Origin: Ferruginibacter sp. | GTDB lineage: Bacteria; Bacteroidota; Bacteroidia; Chitinophagales; Chitinophagaceae | Direction: 5' to 3' | DNA: 64,000 bases | Assembly: GCA_016786725.1 (NCBI GenBank) | Contig: JAEUVU010000013.1 | Coordinates: 434,001 to 498,000 of the forward strand | In this document: positions 17,009 through 26,796 of the stretch, in pieces | Numbering within the stretch: position 1 is the first letter of the stretch | How the letters are laid out: each line of letters opens with the position of its first letter | Notes under the pieces: model-generated | Database searches by the model: none | Seen by the model: only the letters and a program-made list of their open reading frames with translations | Told to the model about the DNA's origin: nothing | Program-made: the position numbers and the translations under genes

Positions 17009-17371
17009 TTAAACAGTTGGCGGGCCCCGAAGTGGGGAATGTAATGGCTGCGAGGAGATAAAACGAACCTCCAGTTGAACCTTCGCTGCTGCAATTGGCT
17101 GCAAAGGCTGCGTGATAATGGTTTTGCCGGGTTCAGTAAAAGGCGATTCAGCAACAATATGATCACAGTGGCAATTGAAAGTCTGTTTGCCAAGCTGATC
17201 GCCTTTTTTGCCGGTAGCTTTTGTAAAAGTATCTGTATGATTTGCCAGCCAATTGTGAAAAACAATGGTTGGAGTAATGCTGACAGCAAATACAACCACC
17301 ATGATGGCGGCAGTTATTTTTTGTATGAAAAGGCGTTTAAACAAAATATATTTTTTGCTACACTGTTGCAA
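17009..17371 (-). CDS. Small exported protein with CHCD motif, partner of the TonB receptor
   Basis: A 120-residue protein with an N-terminal membrane or signal helix (ITAAIMVVVFAVSITPTIV) followed by HNWLANHTD and the motif FNCHCDHIVAESPF. Small proteins with an HN(W/L)xANH(T/K)D segment and a C-x-C-D motif are often encoded just upstream of TonB receptors in Bacteroidota; I recall this from families of similar layout, not from a named domain. The His and Cys residues suggest metal binding, so the receptor could take up a metal. The overlapping rightward frame at 17075-17443 is a shadow. Start at ATG 17371; MVVVF further in is less likely. Confidence 0.7.
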   Translation of the reverse strand: MQQCSKKYILFKRLFIQKITAAIMVVVFAVSITPTIVFHNWLANHTDTFTKATGKKGDQLGKQTFNCHCDHIVAESPFTEPGKTIITQPLQPIAAAKVQLEVRFISSQPLHSPLRGPPTV

Positions 17372-17426
17372 ATATATAGATTCTTTTTTAAAACAAAATC
17401 AAATAATGTAACCCATTGGGGTGATG

Positions 17427-17454
17427 TTGAACCCAAAGTGTAAATATATTTTTG
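17427..17454 (+). promoter_or_regulatory. Candidate Bacteroidota-type promoter for the 17531 gene
   Basis: TTG at 17427-17429 is followed after 17 bp by TATTTTTG at 17447-17454, a full match to the TAnnTTTG -7 consensus. It would start transcription near 17460, leaving a leader of about 70 nt before the ATG at 17531. Confidence 0.4.
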
Positions 17455-17530
17455 GGCAGAGAAAAATATAACACCGGCAACTAAACCTTGATACATTAAC
17501 AAAGTCTTACACAAACAAAAAACAGTCATC

Positions 17531-18430
17531 ATGCAAAATTTAAAGCAACTCTTTTTACTTGTTGTATGTATCGCAGCAGCAACAGTAAGCACCAAAGCGC
17601 AAACAGATTCCACCGGCCTTCCCGGCGATAACTTCAGCCTGCAGGGAGCCCTGGAAATGTTCAAACAATCAGCTTCCATTGAAGAATTTGAAAAGAAAAT
17701 TAACACGGAAAGTAACAATGTAAACAACCTCGACCTGGATGGTAATGGCGAAATTGATTATGTAAAAGTGATAGATAAAGCAGATAAAGATGTTCACGCC
17801 TTTATATTACAGGTTGCGGTTTCAGAATCAGAAAACCAGGATATTGCTGTTATTGAACTGGAAAAAACCGGTGATACCACAGCCCTGCTCCAGATCATCG
17901 GCGATGATGAAATGTATGGCGAGCAAACAATTGTAGAAGCATCTGACGAAGGTGATGAAATAGAAAGTGATAATGACGGCAAAGGCAGCGGGCCCTCATT
18001 TAACTATAATGAAGCAAGCCGTATTGTTGTAAATGTTTTCTTCTGGCCATCGGTACGTTTTGTTTACCGCCCGGCTTATGTGCCCTGGGTTTCGCCCTGG
18101 CGCTGGGGGCATTACCCCGGCTGGTGGAGGCCCTGGCGCCCGTTTGCATGGCATGTGTTTCATCCCAGGCGTTTGGTGTATCACCGCCACTTTGCAGTGG
18201 TACGTACGCACAGGGTTGTAGTGGCACACCGGGTTTACACGCCGTTCAGGGCAAGCTCAACCATTGTAAGAACAAGAACAACTGTAGCACGTAATAATTA
18301 CAAAGTTACCCGTACCAGAACCCGTGTTACAGGCCCGAGAGGAAATACGAGGGTAAGAACAAATACTACTATACAAAAAAGAGGTGGCCGTGGCGATGAT
18401 GACAGAAGAGGAAGGGGCCGCCGGGGATAA
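17531..18430 (+). CDS. Exported protein with EF-hand-like motif and Trp/Arg-rich tail
   Basis: A 299-residue protein. Residues 1-24 are a signal peptide (ending STKAQ). Residues about 60-72 carry a calcium-binding-like loop, DLDGNGEIDYVKV, in a region (40-150) that looks like a compact acidic domain. From about 155 to 230 the sequence is dominated by Trp, Pro, Arg and His (PWRWGHYPGWWRPWRPF, HVFHPRRLVYHRHF). The last 70 residues are Arg/Thr-rich and positively charged (TRTRTRVTGPRG, RRGRGRRG). Similar acid-head, basic-tail proteins occur in Bacteroidota but I know no function; binding of polysaccharide or nucleic acid is possible. The gene ends before a hairpin terminator. Confidence 0.8.
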   Translation: MQNLKQLFLLVVCIAAATVSTKAQTDSTGLPGDNFSLQGALEMFKQSASIEEFEKKINTESNNVNNLDLDGNGEIDYVKVIDKADKDVHAFILQVAVSESENQDIAVIELEKTGDTTALLQIIGDDEMYGEQTIVEASDEGDEIESDNDGKGSGPSFNYNEASRIVVNVFFWPSVRFVYRPAYVPWVSPWRWGHYPGWWRPWRPFAWHVFHPRRLVYHRHFAVVRTHRVVVAHRVYTPFRASSTIVRTRTTVARNNYKVTRTRTRVTGPRGNTRVRTNTTIQKRGGRGDDDRRGRGRRG

Positions 18431-18453
18431 AAATAAAATTATGTTGTGTTTTG

Positions 18454-18481
18454 GCCGCAGTGTAAAAGCTGCGGCTTTTTT
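18454..18481 (+). terminator. Intrinsic terminator after the 17531-18430 gene
   Basis: Arms GCCGCAG 18454-18460 and CTGCGGC 18469-18475 enclose an 8-base loop and are followed by TTTTTT. Distance from the stop codon is 23 bp. Confidence 0.85.
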
Positions 18482-18490
18482 ATTGATGTG

Positions 18491-18544
18491 AGGGTTGCCA
18501 ACCTTTATTATAGTTCAGTTACCCTGCCGAAGGTTGGCAACCCT
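18491..18544. repeat. REP-like palindrome, copy 1
   Basis: Perfect 15-bp inverted arms, AGGGTTGCCAACCTT 18491-18505 and its complement 18530-18544, surround a 24-bp centre. Each arm holds a small palindrome (GGTTG-C-CAACC). The same arms recur in opposite orientation at 62277. It lies between convergent genes. Confidence 0.75.
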
Positions 18545-18560
18545 TTAATACTAAAACCAG

Positions 18561-20507
18561 CTATTTTTTTTCATTTGTAATTGAGCTTTTATCAGCCGGG
18601 TTGGCAGGTTTAAATGTGCCATCCGCCATTTTGATCATGCCGTGATATTTACCGCCCTGTACTTCTTCTCCAACTTCTACTAAATCTTCTGGTTTATAAT
18701 TGTAAGTTTCCGTTTCGGCAGGCCACCTGAAAATTTTGCGACCATCTTTGGGATTGTTTTTTGCTTTGGCAGCAGCAGGCTCTTTATCACTCTTAACCCA
18801 GGCCGGGCCTGGTGCCTGTGGAAAGCGGCCAACACCATAATTGGTTTTGGGTTTCACCACCAATTGGTAATCTAATGTGCCGCTATGTTTACCGCCATTC
18901 AGTTCCACCAGGTCAAAACCGGTTGGTGTTTGGTTAACGATTGTAACGCCATTAAAGTAAAGCATATCTACAGGAGTGCAAAAAACACGGATGGGGTTTT
19001 TATCATCTACAAAAACAACATCAACAAGAATTGGGTCAAGATTTACATGCGCTTTACCATTTACCAGTTTAACCGAACCATAATCCTGATACCAGTATTC
19101 CGGCGATTCGGGACAAGTAAGTGTAACCCGGCCATGGTTTGGCGTAGGTATTATCTCAGACACGGTACCCAATCCTGTTATTTTAGTTGCACCAAAACCA
19201 TCATTACCACCAACATATGCGTAACCAATATTCGCCCCTGGATATGTATTGCCTTCAAAATATCCGCCAAGGCTAAAACCGCTGCTGCCAAATGAACGGC
19301 CTACGATTCCTATTGCGTCTTCGTTCTGCGAATTGGCAACGCCGTTCAGGCCTACGGTATATCCCGGGTTGCCGGCTGTGGTACCACGGTTACTATATCC
19401 ATAAATGGCATTTTTAAATGCACCGGCTCCCATGGTTGTACTGGTATTATTTAGCTGGCTGTATAAAGCTGAAGGATTAAATGTGTTACTCGAATTATCA
19501 ACCAAATTATAGCTGCCTATCCACACCGAAGAAAAATTGATATTAGCGGCAACAGTTGCAGCGCCTGATGAAGCTGCATAAGAAGAAACATATCCTGCTG
19601 CGGCATTGCTTGCATATACACCGGCACCTTGAATGGCCCCGGCAGTACCGACAGTAAAATTAGTTTCATAACCAAGCCAGCCACCAATATTGGGCGAGTG
19701 GCCATAAATGGCATCACCAGTGGCGGCACTCACTTCCAGTCGTTGAGTACCTGGCGCAGTTGGTGTAGTTACACCTATCAGCAATCTTTGCGCATTAGTC
19801 ATGCGGAAGGCTTCTAAATTATTTGTACGAAAAGCAACATCAACATTATCGGTACTTCCCATAAAATTGGTAGCGGGTGCGGTACCGGAGTTTCCGGTGG
19901 TAAACCATGCATTGGTTGGTGAGCCGGTGGTGCCACCCCTGTAAAAAACACCGTTGGCATCAATCATTACTGCATTGAAGGGTGCTGTGCCTAAAGCAAG
20001 GGTGGTGGTGCTGGCCAGCCCGCTAACTCTTATTGTTGCCTGGTTTGGGTTTGATACATCTGATATATGCAGTTTTTGCGATGGTGCGGCAACACCAATA
20101 CCCACGCTTTGTCCGCTAGTCATTCTGAAAACTTCTGTATTGTTGGTCCGGAAAGCCACATCCACATTATCGGTACTGCCCATAAAACCAGAACCACCGG
20201 TGCCTGCATTACCGGTAATTGACCAGCCTGTTCCTGTACTGATGACTGTCCATGCGCCACTCCTGTATATATACAAACCAACAGGCGCATCGGTTTGATA
20301 AACCTGTAAACCTTCGGCAGGAGCAGCAATCGCTGAACGCTGTGCAGATGTCATCCTCGGAATGAGCAGCCCTTTTGTTGTACTGGTAATATCCAGCATA
20401 GCGCTTGCATCGGCTGCGGCGCCGGTAGTATTTACTGCAAAGCTCTGTGCCTGTGTAAGGTTGGCTGTGAGCACTAACATCACTACGGGTAAAATAAATT
20501 TTTGCAT
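18561..20507 (-). CDS. Large repetitive exported protein with tail-fibre-like modules
   Basis: A 648-residue protein with a signal peptide (MQKFILPVVMLVLTANLTQAQ). Residues about 28-90 match the common Bacteroidota module GAAADASAMLDI...KGLLIPRMTSAQR...GLQVYQTD...LYIYRSGAW. Two near-identical repeats follow, MGSTDNVDVAFRTNN at about 109 and 216, each in a head-like stretch, then a region rich in Gly, Ala, Ser and Asn, and a C-terminal region with TNYGVGRFPQAP that may be globular. Such proteins are surface-exposed trimeric-looking adhesins or fibre proteins; the exact role is unknown. No T9SS C-terminal domain is visible, so export to the surface may use another route. Monocistronic. Confidence 0.82.
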   Translation of the reverse strand: MQKFILPVVMLVLTANLTQAQSFAVNTTGAAADASAMLDITSTTKGLLIPRMTSAQRSAIAAPAEGLQVYQTDAPVGLYIYRSGAWTVISTGTGWSITGNAGTGGSGFMGSTDNVDVAFRTNNTEVFRMTSGQSVGIGVAAPSQKLHISDVSNPNQATIRVSGLASTTTLALGTAPFNAVMIDANGVFYRGGTTGSPTNAWFTTGNSGTAPATNFMGSTDNVDVAFRTNNLEAFRMTNAQRLLIGVTTPTAPGTQRLEVSAATGDAIYGHSPNIGGWLGYETNFTVGTAGAIQGAGVYASNAAAGYVSSYAASSGAATVAANINFSSVWIGSYNLVDNSSNTFNPSALYSQLNNTSTTMGAGAFKNAIYGYSNRGTTAGNPGYTVGLNGVANSQNEDAIGIVGRSFGSSGFSLGGYFEGNTYPGANIGYAYVGGNDGFGATKITGLGTVSEIIPTPNHGRVTLTCPESPEYWYQDYGSVKLVNGKAHVNLDPILVDVVFVDDKNPIRVFCTPVDMLYFNGVTIVNQTPTGFDLVELNGGKHSGTLDYQLVVKPKTNYGVGRFPQAPGPAWVKSDKEPAAAKAKNNPKDGRKIFRWPAETETYNYKPEDLVEVGEEVQGGKYHGMIKMADGTFKPANPADKSSITNEKK

Positions 20508-20644
20508 AGTTTCTTTTTTATAGTGGCAGAAAAAAGGGAGGGATAAAGCAAAATAATATTTTTTTCAGGAATTATAGTTATCAAGTAAAACGATTCCGGC
20601 ATTTATGTAATTTTCTCTTAACTTGGAAAAACAAATTTTCAGAT

Positions 20645-22141
20645 ATGGCTCAATACATTTTGGCGATTGACCAGGGTACTACCAGCAGTCGTGCAATTAT
20701 TTTTGATAAAACAGGAAGCATCATCTGCACAGCACAAAAAGAGTTTACACAAATATTTCCCCAACCGGGCTGGGTTGAGCATGATGCCAGTGAAATATGG
20801 AGCACACAGTTAGGCGTGGCCGCAGAAGCGATCTCTAAAGCGGGCCTGACGCCTGAAGATATCGCAGCGATCGGTATAACCAACCAAAGAGAAACAACCG
20901 TTGTTTGGGAACGTGCAACCGGCAAACCCATTTACAATGCTATTGTGTGGCAAGACAGGAGAACCGCATCATTTTGTGATGAATTAAAAGCAAAAGGATT
21001 GGATAAGATCATTCAGCAAAAAACAGGATTGATCGTTGATGCTTATTTCTCAGCCAGTAAAGTAAAATGGATACTCGATAATGTGGAAGGAGCCAGGGCA
21101 AAAGCCGAAAAAGGCGAATTATGTTTTGGTACGATTGATACATGGTTAGTTTGGAATTTAACCAGGGGGCAGGTTCATGTAACAGATGTATCCAATGCAT
21201 CACGTACCATGCTTTGCAATATTCATACGCTTCAATGGGATGGAGAACTGGAAAAAATATTTGATATACCCGGTAATATGCTGCCGCAGATACGCAGCAG
21301 CAGCGAAGTGTATGGAACCACTCAAAACATTTTAACATCGCACAATATTCCAATTTCAGGTATTGCAGGCGATCAGCAATCAGCCTTGTTCGGGCAAATG
21401 TGTACACAACCGGGCATGGTAAAGAATACTTATGGCACCGGTTGTTTTATGCTGATGAATACCGGTGAGCAACCGGTCATCTCTAATAATAATCTGCTTA
21501 CAACTGTTGCATGGAAAGTGAACGGGATTACACACTACGCTTTAGAAGGAAGTGTTTTTATAGCCGGTGCAGTCGTACAATGGCTGAGGGATGGATTGGG
21601 CATCATTAAAACTTCGAAAGAAGTAGAAACGCTTGCTGCATCTGTTGATACTGCTGATGGTGTTTATGTTGTTCCGGCTTTTGCAGGCCTGGGAGCACCG
21701 TATTGGAACCAGTATGCAAAAGGAACCATGGTGGGTATTACAAGAGGTACTACCGCTGCACATATTGCCAGGGCATCGGTTGAAAGCATTGCTTACCAAA
21801 CAATGGATGTGTTGAAAGCAATGGAAGCTGATTCAGGGATCTCTATAAAAGAATTACGTGTTGATGGCGGGGCTACAGCAAATAATTCGCTGATGCAGTT
21901 TCAGGCGGATATATTGAATACAAAAGTTGTGCGGCCAATGATAACAGAAACTACAGCATTGGGTGCTGCATACCTGGCTGGCCTTGCAGTTGGCTACTGG
22001 AAAAATATTGAGGCCATACAAGATCAGTGGCAGGTAGATACAGGCTTTGAATCTACAATGCCGGAATCGAAGCAACAGGAGTTAAAAAAAGGATGGCTGC
22101 GTGCTGTGAAGAGTGCAGTTGCGTGGGCTGACGATAAATAA
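20645..22141 (+). CDS. glpK: Glycerol kinase
   Basis: A 498-residue enzyme of normal length. It phosphorylates glycerol to sn-glycerol 3-phosphate with ATP. FGGY-family features: the ATP loop [12 protein letters not shown] near 6-17, the glycerol-binding RETT(V/L)VW in [14 protein letters not shown] near 82-95, [15 protein letters not shown], and the C-terminal [20 protein letters not shown] region ([11 protein letters not shown]). The glycerol facilitator gene follows after a 113-bp spacer with an inverted repeat, so the pair forms a glycerol uptake unit. No glpD is visible. Confidence 0.97.
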   Translation: MAQYILAIDQGTTSSRAIIFDKTGSIICTAQKEFTQIFPQPGWVEHDASEIWSTQLGVAAEAISKAGLTPEDIAAIGITNQRETTVVWERATGKPIYNAIVWQDRRTASFCDELKAKGLDKIIQQKTGLIVDAYFSASKVKWILDNVEGARAKAEKGELCFGTIDTWLVWNLTRGQVHVTDVSNASRTMLCNIHTLQWDGELEKIFDIPGNMLPQIRSSSEVYGTTQNILTSHNIPISGIAGDQQSALFGQMCTQPGMVKNTYGTGCFMLMNTGEQPVISNNNLLTTVAWKVNGITHYALEGSVFIAGAVVQWLRDGLGIIKTSKEVETLAASVDTADGVYVVPAFAGLGAPYWNQYAKGTMVGITRGTTAAHIARASVESIAYQTMDVLKAMEADSGISIKELRVDGGATANNSLMQFQADILNTKVVRPMITETTALGAAYLAGLAVGYWKNIEAIQDQWQVDTGFESTMPESKQQELKKGWLRAVKSAVAWADDK

Positions 22142-22175
22142 ATCTTTATAACACTAATTAATTCGAATTACACTA

Positions 22176-22233
22176 ATTACACGAATTAAAACAAAGAATA
22201 CAAATCCGTGTAATTCGCTTTAATTCGTGTAAT
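22176..22233. repeat. Inverted repeat in glpK-glpF spacer
   Basis: ATTACACGAATTAAA (22176-22190) and its complement (22219-22233) form a perfect 15-bp inverted repeat within a larger set of TTCGTGTAATT-type repeats spanning 22155-22236. This type is common in Bacteroidota spacers. It has no T tail, so I do not call it a terminator. Confidence 0.7.
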
Positions 22234-22254
22234 CAAATTAAAAAAATACTACTT

Positions 22255-22959
22255 ATGAACAATTTTCTTTTCGAACTGATCGGAACCACCTTTTTAATTT
22301 TATTGGGCAATGGCGTTGTTGCCAATGTTGTTTTAAACAAAACCAATGGCAATAACAGCGGCTGGATAGTGATAACCCTTGGCTGGGCGATGGCGGTTTT
22401 TGTGGGCGTGTATATTTCTGCTGCAAATAGTGGGGCACACCTTAACCCTGCAGTAACGCTTGCGCTTGCCGTTGCTGAAAAATTTGATTGGGCATTGGTA
22501 CCTACCTACATCGCAGGACAGTTTGCCGGTGCAATGATCGGCACATTTTTAGTTTGGGTTGCATACAAAAAACATTTTGATGAAACCAGTGATGCAGGTG
22601 CCAAGCTTAGTGTGTTTTGCAACAGTCCGGCTATACCAAGCGTATACTTTAATCTTGCTACCGAAATTATCGGCACCTTTGCCCTGGTGTTTGGCATTTT
22701 CTTTATAACCGGCGCCGATGCAGGTTTGCGCTCATTAGATGCATTGCCAGTTGCACTGTTGGTATTGGGCATTGGATTAAGCCTGGGCGGTCCAACCGGC
22801 TATGCCATTAATCCTGCAAGAGATTTGGGTCCGAGGATTATGCACGCCATCCTGCCGATTAAAAATAAAGGTAATAGCGGGTGGAGCTATAGCTGGATAC
22901 CGGTAATTGGGCCGGTAATTGGGGGTATTTTGGCTGCCTGGGTGTTTAAAATGCTGTAA
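22255..22959 (+). CDS. glpF: Glycerol facilitator, aquaglyceroporin (MIP family)
   Basis: A 234-residue membrane protein with six helices and the two NPA half-helix motifs: SGAHLNPAVTLA near 61-72 and YAINPARDLGPR near 183-194. The Asp after the second NPAR (NPARD) is characteristic of glycerol facilitators rather than water channels. It moves glycerol across the inner membrane for phosphorylation by GlpK, whose gene lies just upstream. The two are probably co-transcribed or at least co-regulated. Confidence 0.95.
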   Translation: MNNFLFELIGTTFLILLGNGVVANVVLNKTNGNNSGWIVITLGWAMAVFVGVYISAANSGAHLNPAVTLALAVAEKFDWALVPTYIAGQFAGAMIGTFLVWVAYKKHFDETSDAGAKLSVFCNSPAIPSVYFNLATEIIGTFALVFGIFFITGADAGLRSLDALPVALLVLGIGLSLGGPTGYAINPARDLGPRIMHAILPIKNKGNSGWSYSWIPVIGPVIGGILAAWVFKML

Positions 22960-23008
22960 AAATTCCTTCAGGGGGTTGCTTTGGGCAACATTTGCCTGTG
23001 CTGTATAA

Positions 23009-24646
<1,638 letters not shown>

Positions 24647-24724
24647 TTTGAAAATTTGAAGATTTGGTGATGTGTTGATTTCCACCAAATCGGCTAATCA
24701 TCAAATTATCAAATCATCAAATCG
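24647..24724. repeat. Dispersed TTTGATGA-type repeat in atpD-atpC spacer
   Basis: The spacer consists of TTTGAAAATTTGAAGATTTGG on the left and CATCAAATTATCAAATCATCAAAT on the right, with GATTTGGTGA and TCCACCAAATC as an inner inverted pair. This repeat type is familiar from Bacteroidota spacers. It separates two subunit genes of one complex without an obvious promoter. Confidence 0.6.
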
Positions 24725-24729
24725 ATTTT

Positions 24730-24981
24730 ATGACGTTAGAGATTTTAACACCAGAACAGAAAATTTTCAGCGGCGATGTGTACGGGGTGCAATTACCGGG
24801 TATTGCAGGTTTGTTTGAAGTATTGGACAGGCATGCTCCCCTTGTAAGTGCATTAAAAGACGGAACACTGAAAATTTTAAAAGATAAAACACAAACCACT
24901 TCTTACACCATTAAAAGCGGTTTTGTAGAAGTGCTGAATAATAAAGCAACTGTTTTGGTTGAAGGTGCTGAAGAAATCTAA
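24730..24981 (+). CDS. atpC: F1 ATP synthase epsilon subunit, short form
   Basis: An 83-residue protein consisting of the beta-sandwich domain only (MTLEILTPEQKIFSGDVYGVQLPGIAGLFEVLDRHAPLVSAL). The C-terminal helical hairpin that regulates ATP hydrolysis in Escherichia coli epsilon is absent, which is usual for Bacteroidota. It couples the rotor to F1. The gene ends just before a terminator. Confidence 0.92.
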   Translation: MTLEILTPEQKIFSGDVYGVQLPGIAGLFEVLDRHAPLVSALKDGTLKILKDKTQTTSYTIKSGFVEVLNNKATVLVEGAEEI

Positions 24982-25003
24982 AAGTTAACAGCTTACATAA
25001 AAG

Positions 25004-25032
25004 AACCCATACAATTTTGTGTGGGTTTTTTA
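25004..25032 (+). terminator. Terminator of the atpD-atpC unit
   Basis: AACCCATAC 25004-25012 pairs with GTGTGGGTT 25019-25027 (one T-G pair) around AATTTT, followed by TTTTTATTT. It starts 22 bp after the atpC stop. Confidence 0.85.
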
Positions 25033-25079
25033 TTTGTATTTGAGCCGGGACGCTGAAGCGGCCTGAATCATTTTTTAAA

Positions 25080-26042
25080 TCAATCCAGCTGTTTTTTTAA
25101 CTGCACGTAACTCCATGCGGTAAAAGGAAGTGTTAAGAAGATTAAAAATGATAGCCAGCTTTGTGTAATTAAAAATAAAACCGTACTTGTTGCAATCAGG
25201 AAAAGCGGATAAAAAATAAAGAGAAAAGCCACTACTTTAGAATCACCATGCCCTTCTTCTTTTATTAAATAGTTGCCCAGCCATTTTATAAACAAATACA
25301 AAGGTGCATGAATAAGCAAACCAATTACAGAAGGAATGAATAGCAGTATTTTTTTCAATACCGGTTGCTTTACATAAAATGTTTTATGCAGCGTTGCTTT
25401 ATCGTTTGGATCAATCTCAAAAGCATATTTACTGAGCTGTGTTTTTAAAACCCCGTTAAACTGTTTAATGGCATTTCCATGAGTGTCTTTATAGTTAATG
25501 TCTTCATTGGTGATTATATCGCCGAAAGACAGATTGATATTTTTGCCGAATTTTTTGAATGAACTATAGTTAATAGCAACGGGTAAAACCTGCAGGGCAA
25601 TTCCATCTTCCCAACTGCTGATAGCCAGGCGGGCCGTGCCTTTCTTTAAGGGGCGCAAATGCCATTCATTGATGCACCTGCCTTCGCTGAATATTAGAAC
25701 GATGCCGTTTTGTCTGAAAATATTCTTGCAGAGATCAAATGTTTTATAGTTCTCTTCCATATTTTCTACTCCCTCGCTAACCCGGTACACAGGAAACATT
25801 TTGAACAGTGTTAAGAATTTTGCAGCGGTTTTGTTCTTAAACGCATCGCCACGGGCAAGTGAATAAACTGTACCGTCAAATAAAGTGCAGAGTATAATAG
25901 CATCTAAAAAAGAGTTAGGATGATTTGTTGCAAGCAGCAAAGGGCCTTTGTGCTTTAAGAGTTCTTTCCTGTTAATGGCTATATCCCTGCAGTAAATGGG
26001 TAAGGCAAGCCGGGCAATAATTTTTACAAATGAATAAAGCAA
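25080..26042 (-). CDS. PlsC-like acyltransferase
   Basis: A 320-residue protein of the 1-acylglycerol-3-phosphate acyltransferase group. The NHX4D motif appears as ATNHPNSFLDA near 37-47, and the phosphate-binding block as FSEGRCINEW near 117-126. A C-terminal region (about 230-310) has two hydrophobic segments that anchor it in the membrane. It probably acylates a lysophospholipid or a related glycerol lipid at the inner membrane. The exact substrate is not deducible. Its neighbour yqgE is on the same strand but 65 bp away. Related family members often sit next to ATP synthase or lipid genes. Confidence 0.85.
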   Translation of the reverse strand: MLYSFVKIIARLALPIYCRDIAINRKELLKHKGPLLLATNHPNSFLDAIILCTLFDGTVYSLARGDAFKNKTAAKFLTLFKMFPVYRVSEGVENMEENYKTFDLCKNIFRQNGIVLIFSEGRCINEWHLRPLKKGTARLAISSWEDGIALQVLPVAINYSSFKKFGKNINLSFGDIITNEDINYKDTHGNAIKQFNGVLKTQLSKYAFEIDPNDKATLHKTFYVKQPVLKKILLFIPSVIGLLIHAPLYLFIKWLGNYLIKEEGHGDSKVVAFLFIFYPLFLIATSTVLFLITQSWLSFLIFLTLPFTAWSYVQLKKQLD

Positions 26043-26107
26043 TCAGCAATGATTTAAACAGGAAGTTAATTATAATCAGCAGAAAAAAATAATTGTGCAA
26101 ATGAAAA

Positions 26108-26659
26108 CTAATTGAGCTGCGGATCAATAGGGTAGTTGATCATCCTTTCATATTCACCGCCAAGTGTCTTCAGGCAGTTTTTCCATACTTCATCATAAGC
26201 AGTGTTAAAAACCAGCAGCTGGTTTGCACCAACAGTAAGCCAGCTTTTTTCTTTCATCTCTTCACTTAGTTGCCCATCACCCCACCCGCTGTAGCCAATG
26301 AAAAATTTTATTTTTTTCAGATTAATACTGTTGGATTTTATTAATGCTGATACTGTTTCAAAATTGCCTCCCCAGAAAATATCATCAGTCACTTTAACAG
26401 AATCCGGTATCAGCTCCGGGCATTGGTGCAGAAAATGGATAGTATCCATCTGCACAGGGCCGCCATAATAAACCGGCAGATCATGGCCTTCAAGGTTACT
26501 TATCAATTCACCTAAAGTCTGTTCTATCTGTTTATTTAAAACAAAACCAAAACTACCTTCCTGCTTATGTTCACAAAGAAGCACAACGGTTCTCAGAAAA
26601 TTCGGGTCCTTTAAAAAAGGCTCGGCTATTAATAATACGCCGGAAGCAGGTTCAATCAT
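26108..26659 (-). CDS. YqgE/AlgH family protein
   Basis: A 183-residue protein with the DUF179 signature: residues 2-14 EPASGVLLIAEPF, FLRTVVLLCEHKQEGSFGFVLNK, then YYGGPVQ, FIGYSGWGDGQL and LVGAN-like SWLTVGANQLLVF. These are typical of YqgE/AlgH, a conserved bacterial family of unclear biochemical function, sometimes linked to transcription regulation in Pseudomonas. It is preceded by an AT-rich 137-bp spacer shared with the divergent histidine kinase at 26797. Confidence 0.93.
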   Translation of the reverse strand: MIEPASGVLLIAEPFLKDPNFLRTVVLLCEHKQEGSFGFVLNKQIEQTLGELISNLEGHDLPVYYGGPVQMDTIHFLHQCPELIPDSVKVTDDIFWGGNFETVSALIKSNSINLKKIKFFIGYSGWGDGQLSEEMKEKSWLTVGANQLLVFNTAYDEVWKNCLKTLGGEYERMINYPIDPQLN

Positions 26660-26783
26660 ATTTCTAAAGTAACATTTTATTACAGTAAAACAAGCAGCGC
26701 TGTTAATTTTATAAAATAATCTAAACCTTAGTTAAATTTAATATTTACCGGTTTTAAATTATCTTACAGCACCAATACTAATT

Positions 26784-26791
26784 TACCTTTG
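26784..26791 (+). promoter_or_regulatory. -7 box abutting the kinase start (possible leaderless promoter)
   Basis: TACCTTTG at 26784-26791 is a full TAnnTTTG match but lies only 5 bp before the ATG at 26797. Transcription starting there would give a leaderless mRNA. No clear TTG is present at -33; TTTTAA at 26752 is the nearest match. Confidence 0.35.
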
Positions 26792-26796
26792 CCTGA

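Noticed and set aside
17075..17443. 122-codon rightward frame overlapping the small TonB-partner gene
   Set aside because: The leftward frame has a membrane helix and the CHCD and HNWLANHTD motifs; the rightward one has none and is a shadow.
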